Assembly (NCBI RefSeq): GCF_003966975.1
Contig: NZ_AP018437.1
Location: forward strand, 1,736,001 to 1,800,000
Length of the DNA: 64,000 bases
Direction of reading: 5' to 3'
DNA from: Pelolinea submarina
GTDB lineage: Bacteria; Chloroflexota; Anaerolineae; Anaerolineales; Anaerolineaceae
Made by a program: the position numbers and the translations under genes. This document shows, in pieces, positions 26,707 through 36,133 of this stretch (its first letter is position 1; each line of letters begins with the position of its first letter). The notes beneath the pieces are model-generated. The model was given only the letters and a program-made list of their open reading frames with translations, made no database searches and was not told where the DNA came from.

Positions 26707-28227
26707 ATGAATACAGGTATCACCATTGCCATCTGTGTTGCAGCTGTCCTGATTCTATCTTTCGTCGGGGGACAGATGATCGCGCGCATGCTGCGAAAAT
26801 CTGAACGAGAAAAGACAGAACAGATGCTGCAAGAAGCAAAAGAAAAAGCTAAGGTTATAGAACTCGAAGCGCGCGATACAGCCCTCAAAATCAAACAGGA
26901 CAGTGAAAGTGAGATCAGCCGCCGGCGTAATGAATTATCGCATGAGGATGAACGTTTGCAGAAACGCCGGGCGGAATTGGACACGCGCATTGAGCGCCTG
27001 GAACAACGTGAAGCCCAGGTCAATAAACGACAAAGTTCGGTGGATCGGCGTGCCAACGAGATCGAAAAGTTGTATTCCGATCAGATGGAGAAGCTGCAAG
27101 AAGTCTCTCATATGACCGTAGAAGAAGCCAAGCAAGAGCTTTTAAACGAAGTGGAAAAAGAAGCCCGCGCGGATATGGCGCGCATCGTCCGCCAGATCGA
27201 AGCGGAAGCCCGCCAGGAAGGCGACAAGCGCGCCCGCGAGCTGATCACCGAAACCATCCAACGGGTGGCTTCCGACCAGGTTGCCCAGGTAACCACCTCC
27301 ACCGTCTCCCTGCCCAATGAAGAAATGAAAGGCCGCATCGTCGGCCGCAACGGCCGCAACATTCGCGCCTTTGAACAGGCTGCCGGTGTGGACGTCATTG
27401 TGGACGACACCCCCGAAGCCGTGACCATTTCCTGCTTTGACCCCACCCGCCGCGAGATCGCGCGCCGTTCACTGGAACGCCTGATCTCCGACGGCCGTAT
27501 TCATCCGGCGCACATTGAAAAAATCCTGGCTGAAGAAGAGAAAGAAGTTCAGCGTGTGATTGAGCAGGCCGGCGAACAGGCCGCCTTCGACGCGGGTGTG
27601 GCCGGGCTGCCTTTGGATGTGCTGCGCATGTTGGGCCGCTTGAAATTCCGCACCTCGTACGGCCAGAACCAGTTGACCCATGCCGTGGAAACGGCCATGA
27701 TTTCCGGTTTGTTGGCCGTGGAAATCGGCGCGGATACGGAAGTAGCCAAGGCTGCCGGTTTGCTGCACGATATCGGTAAAGCCATGGATCACAACACGGA
27801 AGGCACGCACGCGGTCATCGGCGCGGAATTCTGCCGTCGTTATCGCGTCAACCCGGCTGTCATCAATGCTATTGAATCCCACCACCACGAAACCGAGCAA
27901 CAGTCGCTGGAAGCCGTGATCGTGGAATCAGCCGATGCCATCTCCGGCGCCCGCCCCGGCGCCCGCCGCGAGAATTTGGAGCAGTACGTCAAACGCCTGC
28001 GCGCGTTAGAAGAAATGGCGCATTCTTACAAAGGCGTCAGCCAGGCATATGCCATCCAGGCCGGCCGTGAAGTGCGTATCATCGTCAAACCGGAAACTGT
28101 GGACGATTTTGAATCCACCCGTATGGCGCGTGAGATTGCCAAGAATATTGAAGAGACCATGCAATATCCCGGTCAAATCAAAGTCACGGTCATCCGCGAA
28201 ATGCGTGCGGTGGAATTCGCGAAGTAA
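26707..28227 (+). CDS. rny: Ribonuclease Y
   Basis: Membrane-anchored endoribonuclease that starts mRNA decay; 506 residues. There is an N-terminal TM helix (about 5-24), a long coiled coil (about 30-190), the KH domain with GRIVGRNGRNIRAFEQ (about 211-226), and the HD domain with the metal pair in LLHDIGKAMDH (about 353). The ribosome site is GAGGAAATT. It is coupled to recX and ended by the hairpin at 28253. Confidence 0.96.
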   Translation: MNTGITIAICVAAVLILSFVGGQMIARMLRKSEREKTEQMLQEAKEKAKVIELEARDTALKIKQDSESEISRRRNELSHEDERLQKRRAELDTRIERLEQREAQVNKRQSSVDRRANEIEKLYSDQMEKLQEVSHMTVEEAKQELLNEVEKEARADMARIVRQIEAEARQEGDKRARELITETIQRVASDQVAQVTTSTVSLPNEEMKGRIVGRNGRNIRAFEQAAGVDVIVDDTPEAVTISCFDPTRREIARRSLERLISDGRIHPAHIEKILAEEEKEVQRVIEQAGEQAAFDAGVAGLPLDVLRMLGRLKFRTSYGQNQLTHAVETAMISGLLAVEIGADTEVAKAAGLLHDIGKAMDHNTEGTHAVIGAEFCRRYRVNPAVINAIESHHHETEQQSLEAVIVESADAISGARPGARRENLEQYVKRLRALEEMAHSYKGVSQAYAIQAGREVRIIVKPETVDDFESTRMAREIAKNIEETMQYPGQIKVTVIREMRAVEFAK

Positions 28228-28252
28228 GCGATTTTCATATATTCGGAAATGC

Positions 28253-28285
28253 AAAAAGAGCGGAGAATTTTCTCCGTTCTTTTTC
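28253..28285. terminator. Bidirectional terminator between rny and the MBL-fold gene
   Basis: AAAAAGAGCGGAGAA, loop TTT, TTCTCCGTTCTTTTT in part. The A and T runs on both sides suit both converging transcripts. Confidence 0.8.
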
Positions 28286-28293
28286 TTTTGTTT

Positions 28294-28926
28294 CTATAAA
28301 AAGGGATTATTTACCCTCTCCTCGCCAACGGTAGTCTTACCGCCATGGCCGGGATACAGCACCGTGTCATCCGGCAGGGTCAGGATCTTGTTGCGGATGC
28401 TGGCGAACAGGTCGTCTTCGTTGCAGACGTCCAAATCGGTGCGGCCTATGCCGTGATAAAAAATAAGGTCGCCGCAGAAAGCGGCTTTTTCGGCAAGATC
28501 AAGATAGGTGACGTGGCCAAAGGAGTGGCCGGGGGTGTGCAGAACGGTCAGGCTGGTTTCTCCCAGAGGCAGGGTTTGTCCATCTGTCACGATCAGGTCG
28601 GGCACCGGCCCGGGATCGAATTCAAAACCGAAGTCCCTGGAACCGCCGCCTGCTTTCCAAAGGTCCAGATCCAGCGCGTGCATAGCCACGGGGATATGCT
28701 GCGAGCTTAGCGATTGTATCCATTTGACACCGCCAATGTGGTCGAAATGAGCGTGGGTGACCAGCATGTAGGTGAGTTGATACCCTTTTTCTTCTAGCAA
28801 TTCGGGAATTTGATTGGTTGGTGCGGCCGGATCGATCAGGGCCGCTTGCTGAGATGCATTATCCACAACCAAATAGGTGTTGTTTTTAATGGCGCCCAAT
28901 ACAAAGGTGTGGATTGTTATGGTCAT
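28294..28926 (-). CDS. MBL-fold metallohydrolase (glyoxalase II-like)
   Basis: 210 residues, the short glyoxalase-II-like size. The metal motif THAHFDHIGG (about 77-86) gives HxHxDH. HTPGHSFGHVTYL near 130, CGDLIFYHGIGRTDL near 150 and LYPGHGGKTTVG near 191 supply the remaining ligands. It probably hydrolyses a thioester or similar. The exact substrate is unknown, because this subgroup is broad. GAGGAG ribosome site. First gene after the convergent junction with rny. Confidence 0.85.
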   Translation of the reverse strand: MTITIHTFVLGAIKNNTYLVVDNASQQAALIDPAAPTNQIPELLEEKGYQLTYMLVTHAHFDHIGGVKWIQSLSSQHIPVAMHALDLDLWKAGGGSRDFGFEFDPGPVPDLIVTDGQTLPLGETSLTVLHTPGHSFGHVTYLDLAEKAAFCGDLIFYHGIGRTDLDVCNEDDLFASIRNKILTLPDDTVLYPGHGGKTTVGEERVNNPFL

Positions 28927-28961
28927 TGAATTAAATTCTCCTCATGCAAACCTCAGGAATT

Positions 28962-29720
28962 TTAGCAGTGTTTTTGAATGAATTGATAGGCGGCATCAAA
29001 AACGATCTCTTTCTCATCGCCCTCAGTCACGACGTGTCCGCTGGTTTCCAGAATAACCTGATCGATCTCTGCTGCATTGAGCAGTCTCTTGATCCTTGCG
29101 GCATGTTCAATTGGAACAGTCGTATCGGATTTGGAATTGATCAACAGGACTGGTGAGGTAATGTGCTCCAATGACTGCTGCATGGTTTGAGTGACAGTAT
29201 ACAGCTCCGCCAAAGAGCGCGTGGGGTAGGCGGAATACTCAACGTGCCTGTGTTGCAAATCTTCGGTCTCCGGCGGTTTTCCGTCCTTTTTATACCAAGG
29301 CGCCAGCCAGCTAATCAGTTTAAGATAACGGGCGCGCCTGTCGATTGTAAAGGGCGCGGACATGGCAATCACACCCGCGGGTGGGATGCGCGCAGCGGCA
29401 ATCAGCGCCAGGTCGCCGCCGAGCGACAGGCCGGCGTAGAAGATGCGGTCGCAGGTGCCGGACAGCAGGTTAATGCTGTCCTCCACACTGGCGAGCCAAT
29501 CCCACCAGCGCGTGCGGCGCATATCATCCGGTTGGGTGGCATGCCCGACCAGCCGCACACCCAACACGCTCAGCCCGTGCCCGTGCAGGGCATCGCCGAG
29601 TTGCCGCATTTCCTTGGGTGCTCCGGTGAAACCGTGAATGAGCACCACACCGGTTTTGCCTCCAGGGAGGAAAAACGGTTCAGCGGTGGGTATGGTTTGA
29701 ATGCCTTTCCGTTCTTTCAT
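28962..29720 (-). CDS. Alpha/beta hydrolase (carboxylesterase / monoacylglycerol lipase type)
   Basis: 252 residues from MKERKGIQTIP; a longer frame overlaps the M24 peptidase and is rejected. The oxyanion region is VVLIHGFTGAPKEM, the nucleophile elbow GLSLGGD (near 101), the Asp in NSKSDTTVP (near 200) and the His in TSGHVV (near 228), i.e. the Est30/EstA-like carboxylesterase pattern. It overlaps no gene; 10 bases separate it from the peptidase upstream. Confidence 0.82.
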   Translation of the reverse strand: MKERKGIQTIPTAEPFFLPGGKTGVVLIHGFTGAPKEMRQLGDALHGHGLSVLGVRLVGHATQPDDMRRTRWWDWLASVEDSINLLSGTCDRIFYAGLSLGGDLALIAAARIPPAGVIAMSAPFTIDRRARYLKLISWLAPWYKKDGKPPETEDLQHRHVEYSAYPTRSLAELYTVTQTMQQSLEHITSPVLLINSKSDTTVPIEHAARIKRLLNAAEIDQVILETSGHVVTEGDEKEIVFDAAYQFIQKHC

Positions 29721-29730
29721 AGGTATCTGA

Positions 29731-30834
29731 CTAAAGAATGATGATATCCCGCGGCAGGCTGGTGAGCGTTTCCACGCCGCCGTCGGTGACCACCACGTTG
29801 TCTTCAATACGTACACCGCCTATACCGGTTAAATAAATACCCGGTTCCACGGTGAAAAGCATACCTGGCTCTAAAACCGTATTACTGGCCTGGGAAATAT
29901 AAGGATCTTCATGGGCGTTTAAACCGATACCATGTCCGGTGCGGTGCAGGAAATTCTCGCCATATCCCTCGGCGCCGATCACATCCCGCGCGGCGGAATC
30001 TACATCACGCGCTGCTATGCCGGGTTTAACCAATCCGCGCGCGGTTTGGTTGGCGGTCAGTACGGTTTGGACAATTTCGGTGAATCCATCGGGAATGTAT
30101 TCAATGGCAAAGGTGCGTGTGATGTCGGAAACGTAGCCGTTGTAGCGCGCGCCCCAGTCGATGATGAGCATATCGCCCGCCTGCATTTCGCGACCGCCTG
30201 GGTTGGCGTGCGGGTTGGCGGAATTGGGTCCGGCGGCGATAATGGGGCCGAAAGCCAGTTCCGAATCGCTGCCGGCTTTCAGCATGTTGATTACCAACAG
30301 GTTCGCGATCTCATGTTCGGTTTTTCCTGGCTGGATATACGGCAGCGTTTGCAGTAATGCCTCTTGGGCAATGTCAACCGCTTTACGCGTAGACTGGATT
30401 TCTTCATCGTCTTTTTGAATGAAGATATCGCGGAAAATCTCAGCTCCGGATATGATTTTAATTTTTGGCGCGCCGCGTTGTAACAGATTGATTTCCAGAA
30501 AACGCATGACAGTGGGGGAAACAGCCAGAGAGGCTTCGCCTAACCGCAGGCTTTCAATCGCTTTTCCAGCCACGACCGGCCATGATTGGGGATCTTCCGG
30601 GTAGGGGAAGGCTTTGGCCGGGATTTGCGACTGCGCGGCTTTGTCTTTTTCAAATTCGGGGAAAATGAATGCGCCTTCCCCCTGGACGGTTAAAATAAGA
30701 ATTGCCGGTCTTTCGGATAGATGAAAATCAAGACCTGTCAGGTATTTTAAATCAGATCCAGCGTTGACGGCCAGCGCCTGAATTTTATGGTCGCGCATTA
30801 ATGCGCAAACCCTTTCCAATCGATTCATTGCCAT
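29731..30834 (-). CDS. M24B Xaa-Pro dipeptidase/aminopeptidase
   Basis: 367 residues: an N-terminal creatinase-like domain (about 1-135) and a pita-bread peptidase domain. Metal ligands are visible: IDWGARYNGYVSDITRTF (Asp pair, near 226 and 237), HRTGHGIGL (His near 300), FTVEPGIYLTGIGGVRIED (Glu near 330 and 344). Known role: removes an N-terminal residue next to proline or cleaves Xaa-Pro dipeptides. A second in-frame ATG two codons in is equally likely. It lies downstream of metE on the same strand. Confidence 0.88.
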   Translation of the reverse strand: MAMNRLERVCALMRDHKIQALAVNAGSDLKYLTGLDFHLSERPAILILTVQGEGAFIFPEFEKDKAAQSQIPAKAFPYPEDPQSWPVVAGKAIESLRLGEASLAVSPTVMRFLEINLLQRGAPKIKIISGAEIFRDIFIQKDDEEIQSTRKAVDIAQEALLQTLPYIQPGKTEHEIANLLVINMLKAGSDSELAFGPIIAAGPNSANPHANPGGREMQAGDMLIIDWGARYNGYVSDITRTFAIEYIPDGFTEIVQTVLTANQTARGLVKPGIAARDVDSAARDVIGAEGYGENFLHRTGHGIGLNAHEDPYISQASNTVLEPGMLFTVEPGIYLTGIGGVRIEDNVVVTDGGVETLTSLPRDIIIL

Positions 30835-30869
30835 ATTCTGCCTCGGTGGTGTTGTTTTTTTTCTTTGGA

Positions 30870-33152
30870 TTATCCAGCCAATTCCTTGCGGGCTTGCTTT
30901 ACTGCAGCCAGCATATTCTTCAGCGCGGGTTCGACTTCAGCCCACTGGCGGGTTTTAAGGCCGCAATCCGGGTTGATCCAGAGCTGTTCCGCCGGAATGA
31001 CTTCCAGTGCATTATGGATGAGGTCGTGGATCTCGGCCACATCCGGGATGTTGGGCGAATGAATGTCATAAACGCCCGGCCCGATTTCATTGGGGTAGTT
31101 GAACTTTTGAAAAGCCTGCAATAATTCCATTTTGGAACGGCTGGCCTCAATGGAGATGACGTCCGCATCCATCCTGGCAATGGCTTCAATGATGTCGTTG
31201 AATTCCGCGTAGCACATGTGCGTGTGGATCTGGGTTTCATCTTTAACACCGCTGGATGAAATCTGGAAGCATTCTACAGCCCAATCCAGGTATGCCGGCC
31301 AGTCCTTCTTCTGTAAAGGCAGACCTTCACGCAGGGCGGGTTCGTCGATTTGGATGACTTTAATCCCGGCAGCTTCCAGGTCTTGTACTTCCGCGCGGAT
31401 GGCAAAGGCAATCTGGCGGCATGTTTCGGAACGCGGTTGGTCGTCGCGTACAAAGGACCACTGCAGAATGGTGACCGGCCCGGTGAGCATGCCTTTAACC
31501 GGTTTATCGGTCAATGATTGCGCGAAGGTAGCCCAACGCACGGTCATGGCCTCCGGGCGGCTGACTACACCATAGATGATGGGCGGGCGCACGCAGCGTG
31601 AACCAAAGGACTGCACCCAGCCGTTGTCGGTGAACACAAATCCATCCATTTTTTCCGCGAAGTACTGGACCATGTCGTTGCGCTCGAATTCACCATGCAC
31701 CAGAATATCCAAACCGATTTTTTCCTGGAAGTGGATGGTCTTCTCGATTTCACGTTCCAGCTCCCCTTTGTACTGTTCGTAGCTGATGGCATTTTTCTGC
31801 AATTGGCTGCGCAGTTTTCTGACTTCCGACGTTTGCGGGAATGAACCGATGGTGGTGGTAGGCAGCACAGGCAGGTACAATACAGCCTGCTGACTGGCTT
31901 TGCGTTGGGCAAAGGAAGATTGCCGCTTGGTGGAGACGGCTTTATGGGCAGCAGTGATTTGCAGCGCCTCAATTTTCGCGATTTCGCGGCGGCTTTGAAC
32001 ATCACCCTGGTTGTTTTGGAAGAAGCTGGTGGGAGTGAAGTTGCGATTGCCGGCTTTTTTCAATTCCGATAATTCTTCCAGTTTCTGCCGGGCAAATGCC
32101 AACCATAGATAGACCTCGCCGGGCAGGTTCTTTTCCATCCGAAGGTCCTGCGGTACGTGCAGCATGGAGCAAGAGGGTGAGACCACGATGTTTTCAAAAT
32201 GGAAGCGTTCGTAGATCTCCTTGATGGTATTCAAGGTTTTTGTCAGATCGTTTTTCCAGACATTGCGTCCGTCGATCAAGCCGAGTGAAACCATTTGGCC
32301 TTCTTGAACGGAGGCCAGGACTCTTTCAGGTTGGCTGCAGTTGGTCATGTCAAGATGCAGTCCTTCAAAAGGAGAGGCGGCTATCAGATCGCGATTGGCG
32401 AATAAATCTCCAAAGTACGTTGTCAGCATGACTTTCGGGCGGCCGTGATGGGAATTAAACCGGTTGAAGAGCTGTTGGTAAGCATCCTCGCCAAGACCGT
32501 CGAGATCCATACTCAGGAAGGGTTCGTCCAATTGGATCCATTTCACTTCCATCTCTCTGAGCCGCTTGAAAAGATTGGCGTACAGATCCATAACTTCATC
32601 CAGCTTGTTGAGCGGATTGAACGAAGGATCTTCGCTTTTACTGAGTAACAGGAAAGTAACCGGCCCGATGATGACCGGCCGCGTGTTGAGGTTGAGTGTT
32701 TGCGCCAGTTTATACGAATCGATTGGCTTGGCGGGATTCAGTTTGAATTTGGTGTTTGCGTTGATTTCCGGGACGAGATAATGGTAATTGGTATTAAACC
32801 ACTTGGTCATTTCCATGGCAGGGATGGTTTTGCCCTGATCGTTATGCCAACCGCGCGCCATGGCAAAATAAAGGTCCAATCCTTCCAGATCTTTTTCCTG
32901 CTTGAACCGTTCCGGGATAGCTCCCAACATGAAGGTGGTGTCCAGTACCTGGTCGTAAAAGGAAAAATCATTGCTCGGAACGAAATCCAACCCCATATCC
33001 TTTTGGACAATCCAGTTGGCTGTTTTGATGCGATCCGCAGTTTGCTGAAGTTCGTCCAGAGAAATTCCGTTCTTCCAATATTTTTCGAGCGCGAATTTCA
33101 AATCCCGGTTGATGCCTATTCTTGGGTAGCCAAGGTTACTCGATAAAATCAT
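30870..33152 (-). CDS. metE: Cobalamin-independent methionine synthase
   Basis: 760 residues; transfers the methyl group from methyltetrahydrofolate (polyglutamate) to homocysteine. Two barrels are seen. The N-terminal one opens SSNLGYPRIGINRDLKFALEK. The C-terminal catalytic one starts LPTTTIGSFPQTSEVR near 425, with VIQIDEPALREGLP near 600, HTHMCYAEF near 640 (zinc His and Cys) and NPDCGLKTR near 725 (zinc Cys). It begins 12 bases after the DtxR-type repressor gene, so co-transcription is likely. No SAM riboswitch is possible in that gap. Confidence 0.96.
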   Translation of the reverse strand: MILSSNLGYPRIGINRDLKFALEKYWKNGISLDELQQTADRIKTANWIVQKDMGLDFVPSNDFSFYDQVLDTTFMLGAIPERFKQEKDLEGLDLYFAMARGWHNDQGKTIPAMEMTKWFNTNYHYLVPEINANTKFKLNPAKPIDSYKLAQTLNLNTRPVIIGPVTFLLLSKSEDPSFNPLNKLDEVMDLYANLFKRLREMEVKWIQLDEPFLSMDLDGLGEDAYQQLFNRFNSHHGRPKVMLTTYFGDLFANRDLIAASPFEGLHLDMTNCSQPERVLASVQEGQMVSLGLIDGRNVWKNDLTKTLNTIKEIYERFHFENIVVSPSCSMLHVPQDLRMEKNLPGEVYLWLAFARQKLEELSELKKAGNRNFTPTSFFQNNQGDVQSRREIAKIEALQITAAHKAVSTKRQSSFAQRKASQQAVLYLPVLPTTTIGSFPQTSEVRKLRSQLQKNAISYEQYKGELEREIEKTIHFQEKIGLDILVHGEFERNDMVQYFAEKMDGFVFTDNGWVQSFGSRCVRPPIIYGVVSRPEAMTVRWATFAQSLTDKPVKGMLTGPVTILQWSFVRDDQPRSETCRQIAFAIRAEVQDLEAAGIKVIQIDEPALREGLPLQKKDWPAYLDWAVECFQISSSGVKDETQIHTHMCYAEFNDIIEAIARMDADVISIEASRSKMELLQAFQKFNYPNEIGPGVYDIHSPNIPDVAEIHDLIHNALEVIPAEQLWINPDCGLKTRQWAEVEPALKNMLAAVKQARKELAG

Positions 33153-33164
33153 AGGATCTCCTGC

Positions 33165-33839
33165 TTAGTGTTGTTTTTCTATATAAATACTTTTTGCGAT
33201 GTCCAACCCCAAGGTGACTATTCCGGACTCGTTTTTCAAGGTAATGGTTTTATTGAAAGGTAGAATTTCATTTATCACTGCCTGTTTACCGGGGACGATC
33301 TGGTTGGATTCCAAATAATCCATCAAAACGGGATCTTCTTCCAAAAATTCATGGATACGTTCGATAATAATCTTATCACCTGTGATACATTCCGACAGTG
33401 GTTTCCACTTCGATGAAATGGATTCCTGTCCGGGCATGGGGTTGCCATGCGGGCATAAGGCCGGGTCATCCAGCTTGTCAATCAAACTCAGCTCCACTTC
33501 GCTGGATATGGAATGCTCGATTCTGTGTGCCTCTTCGTGCACCTTTGACCAGGGCAGGTTGAGGATCTTCGCCAGCATCCATTCGGTCAGCATGTGGCGG
33601 CGGATGACCGCTTTTGCGGCATCTACTCCTTTGGGGGTTAATTCAATCTTTCTAGCCGGGGTTATGTTGATCCAGCCATCCCTGACCATGCGGCGCAGAG
33701 TGACGGTGACGGTAGGCGCGGAGACTTCCAATAACTCGGAAAGCCGTGCGCCAATAACTTCTTCGCCATCGCGTTCCAGGGTAAAGATAATCCCTAAATA
33801 ATCTTCAATAGTTGGAGTAGGAGTCAGTTCAGTCATCAT
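33165..33839 (-). CDS. DtxR/MntR-family metal-dependent repressor
   Basis: 224 residues with the three-domain plan. A winged helix (TIEDYLGIIFTLERDGEEVIGARLS and VSAPTVTVTLRRMVRDGWI) comes first. The dimerisation/metal domain has RRHMLTEWMLAKIL, EAHRIEHSIS and CPHGNPMPG (about 128-136). A C-terminal FeoA/SH3-like domain (about 150-220) completes it. Such proteins sense Fe or Mn and repress transport genes. Here the gene sits ahead of metE (a zinc enzyme) in what looks like one transcript, and a palindrome overlies its own promoter. Confidence 0.88.
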   Translation of the reverse strand: MMTELTPTPTIEDYLGIIFTLERDGEEVIGARLSELLEVSAPTVTVTLRRMVRDGWINITPARKIELTPKGVDAAKAVIRRHMLTEWMLAKILNLPWSKVHEEAHRIEHSISSEVELSLIDKLDDPALCPHGNPMPGQESISSKWKPLSECITGDKIIIERIHEFLEEDPVLMDYLESNQIVPGKQAVINEILPFNKTITLKNESGIVTLGLDIAKSIYIEKQH

Positions 33840-33844
33840 TCCCT

Positions 33845-33879
33845 TTAGTATGTACTAATACCATACGGTACCAATTATA
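33845..33879 (-). promoter_or_regulatory. Promoter -10 and candidate operator of the DtxR-type gene
   Basis: TATAAT on minus at 33874-33879. Directly downstream lie the palindrome TTAGTATGTACTAA (33845-33858, 6-2-6) and a related TACCATACGGTA (33860-33871). Placement between the -10 box and the ORF suits autorepression. It does not match the published MntR or DtxR consensus exactly. Confidence 0.45.
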
Positions 33880-34043
33880 TGAGCATTTTTCGAGAATTAC
33901 TATCTGAATTAGCTCATTAAACAAAATTGTTCGCAGATGTGAAATATGGGGAAAGAGTATAATTCACTGGTTAATAAGCTTTTTTACTTTACACAATATA
34001 ATTTACCAATGTGTTCTTTGGATTTCTACAAAGGAGAATTCTC

Positions 34044-34808
34044 TTGATCGAATTAAAAACAAAACACGAGGTCGAAGGGTTGCGCGCAGCAGGTAGTATT
34101 GTTGCCCAAACCTTTCTCGAGATTGAATCCATGATTAAACCGGGCGTTGTTCTGCGTGAGGTGGATAAGGTAGCCGAGAAATTTATCCTGAAACACGGCG
34201 CTGAAACGCTTTATAAAGGAATTCGGCAAATGCCTTACCAACGGCCTTTTCCGGGTGTGATCTGCGCATCTGTCAACCAGGAAATCTGCCACGGTATGCC
34301 GGACAATCGCGAATTAAAAGAAGGCGACATTGTTGGCATCGATATTGGCCTGCGCTATAAGGGTTGGTGTGGAGATGCCTGCCGCACCTTTGAAATTGGG
34401 CAGGTAAAACCGGAGGTTCACCAATTGGTTGAAACAGCCCGTCAAGCGCTTCAGAAAGGCATTGACGTATCCCTCCCCGGCAACCGTATTGGTATGATTG
34501 GCGCGACCATTCAGGAGTTTGCCGAGAGCAAGGGCTATTCGGTAGTGCGGGAATACGGCGGTCATGGCATTGGGCGCAATTTGTGGGAAGATCCATTCGT
34601 TCCCCATATTGGGCCGGCCAGCCGCGGGGCGGTGATGCGTGAAGGTATGGTGCTCAATATCGAGCCCATGATCAATATTGGCGAACCGGATACGCGTATT
34701 TTAAAAGACCAATGGACGGTGGAAACCGCTGACGGAACCCTGTCGGCGCAATTTGAACATACCATTGTCGTAACCAATAACGGACCTCAAATACTCTCAT
34801 TACCTTAA
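34044..34808 (+). CDS. map: Methionine aminopeptidase, type I
   Basis: Removes the initiator methionine; 254 residues. It begins (M)IELKTKHEVEGLRAAGSIVA with a TTG start that has AAGGAG 6 bases before; a GTG 11 codons upstream is less likely. Metal ligands: GIDIGLRYKGWCGDACRTF (Asp pair), EYGGHGIGRNLW (His), LNIEPMINIG (Glu), SAQFEHTIVV (Glu). TATAAT at 33997-34002 is a probable -10. An MFS gene follows after 26 bases. It works after def, found 4.6 kb on. Confidence 0.95.
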   Translation: MIELKTKHEVEGLRAAGSIVAQTFLEIESMIKPGVVLREVDKVAEKFILKHGAETLYKGIRQMPYQRPFPGVICASVNQEICHGMPDNRELKEGDIVGIDIGLRYKGWCGDACRTFEIGQVKPEVHQLVETARQALQKGIDVSLPGNRIGMIGATIQEFAESKGYSVVREYGGHGIGRNLWEDPFVPHIGPASRGAVMREGMVLNIEPMINIGEPDTRILKDQWTVETADGTLSAQFEHTIVVTNNGPQILSLP

Positions 34809-34834
34809 AAACACAACGACCATCGGGAGAAACA

Positions 34835-36010
34835 ATGAATAAAACACGTCGTTATGCTATGTTTGCAATGCTGTACTTCGCACAAGGCTCGATCATGAGC
34901 TTCTTTACCGCTCTAAATGCCTTGTACCTGCAATCCTTTGGGTTGGACATGAGCCAAATTGGTGTCATTGGCACCATTGCCATGATTCCCTTCATTCTAA
35001 AAATATTCCTCGGTATGTTGAGTGATAAAGTGAACTTCTTCGGGCTGGGGCATCGCAAGCCTTACATCATCATAGGCTTGATCGTTCAAGCAACGTGTCT
35101 GATCCTTCTTCCGTTAATCGACCCATCCGTTGATTTCATGGCTTATGCCTTGCTGGCATTTGTCCTGATGACCGGCATGGCGCTCTATGATACCTGCACG
35201 GATGGGCTGGCGTTGGACACAACTCCGGTTGAAGAAGAAGGGATTATTCAAAGCTTCATGGTGGGCGGGCGCGCGGTCGGCATGGTGGTTGTGTCGGCTG
35301 TGCTGGGCGTTCTGGTTTACAAGACCTCCTGGACTTTCGGATTCTATTTTCTGGCTGCGGCCACGCTGCTGCCCCTGCCTTTGGTATTCCTCTCTAAGGA
35401 AAGCAAGCGGGCTTCCGACCGCATCTTCGAATGGAGCGCTTTCAGCTGCTTCAAGAATTCCAGCGTAATCGGGCTGGCTGTCCTGGGCGCGCTGTACTCC
35501 CTGATTATTTATGGCGCCAACCAGATAGTGAATCCCTCGCTGTCCGCGCATTTCGGCATCAATTACGCCACGGCCGGGTTCATATCCACCGTATTGGGCA
35601 TCGGCACGGTGCTGGGCAGCCTGGCGGCCGGCAAACTGACCGAGAAGATCGGGCAGAAGCGTTCGGTGCAGATTGCCCTGGTGGTCTCGATCTTTGCCAT
35701 CGGCCTGCTGGCGGCCATCATTGCGCCCTGGATGGCTTGGGTATTGGTATTTACTTTCGGGTTGGCGTTTGGGTTCTACGAGACTGTCTTCATGGCCATC
35801 TCCATGCACATTACCGACGGCCGTATCGCAGCGACCATGTTCTCCATCCTGATGGCAGTTGCCAATATCGGCACCGGTATCGGCCTGGGATTGACGGGCG
35901 TGTTGGCGGATGTGGCGGGATATGACGCCACCTTCCTGATCCTGGCGGTTTTGAACATTGCGGCCTGGCCGTTGATCAACCTGATCTTCAAACCGGGCAA
36001 GGAATGTTGA
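34835..36010 (+). CDS. Major facilitator superfamily transporter
   Basis: 391 residues, 12 predicted TM helices. The loop 2-3 motif GMLSDKVNFFGLGHRKPYI (about 67-85) fits the MFS GxxxDRxGRR pattern loosely, and the second half repeats it as AAGKLTEKIGQKRSVQ. CTDGLALDTTPVEEEG near 120 resembles sugar- or folate-type MFS members. No substrate can be assigned. The gene ends at a strong terminator. Confidence 0.8.
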   Translation: MNKTRRYAMFAMLYFAQGSIMSFFTALNALYLQSFGLDMSQIGVIGTIAMIPFILKIFLGMLSDKVNFFGLGHRKPYIIIGLIVQATCLILLPLIDPSVDFMAYALLAFVLMTGMALYDTCTDGLALDTTPVEEEGIIQSFMVGGRAVGMVVVSAVLGVLVYKTSWTFGFYFLAAATLLPLPLVFLSKESKRASDRIFEWSAFSCFKNSSVIGLAVLGALYSLIIYGANQIVNPSLSAHFGINYATAGFISTVLGIGTVLGSLAAGKLTEKIGQKRSVQIALVVSIFAIGLLAAIIAPWMAWVLVFTFGLAFGFYETVFMAISMHITDGRIAATMFSILMAVANIGTGIGLGLTGVLADVAGYDATFLILAVLNIAAWPLINLIFKPGKEC

Positions 36011-36029
36011 GTTATCTACCCGCGTAGCA

Positions 36030-36077
36030 ATAAAAAAAAACCGCCACTTCGACAAGCTCAGTGAGCGGTTTTTTTCT
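36030..36077 (+). terminator. Terminator after the MFS gene containing a TTCGACAAGCTCAG repeat
   Basis: AACCGCCACT ... AGTGAGCGGTT flanked by A9 on the left and T7 on the right, so it works on both strands. The loop contains TTCGACAAGCTCAG. A second hairpin GTTGCC...GGCAAC (about 36088-36112) contains an inverted near-copy, CTGAGCATGTCGAA. Confidence 0.75.
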
Positions 36078-36133
36078 TAGAAAATGTTGCCTGAGCATGT
36101 CGAAGGCAACATTTGGTTTCGTGCTTCTTGTGA

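Noticed and set aside
30870..33164. SAM riboswitch before metE
   Set aside because: Only 12 bases separate metE from the repressor gene, so there is no room for one.
35114..36055. Long minus-strand frame opposite the MFS gene
   Set aside because: It is a compositional shadow of the GC-rich MFS coding sequence. The plus frame has clear TM helices and MFS motifs.
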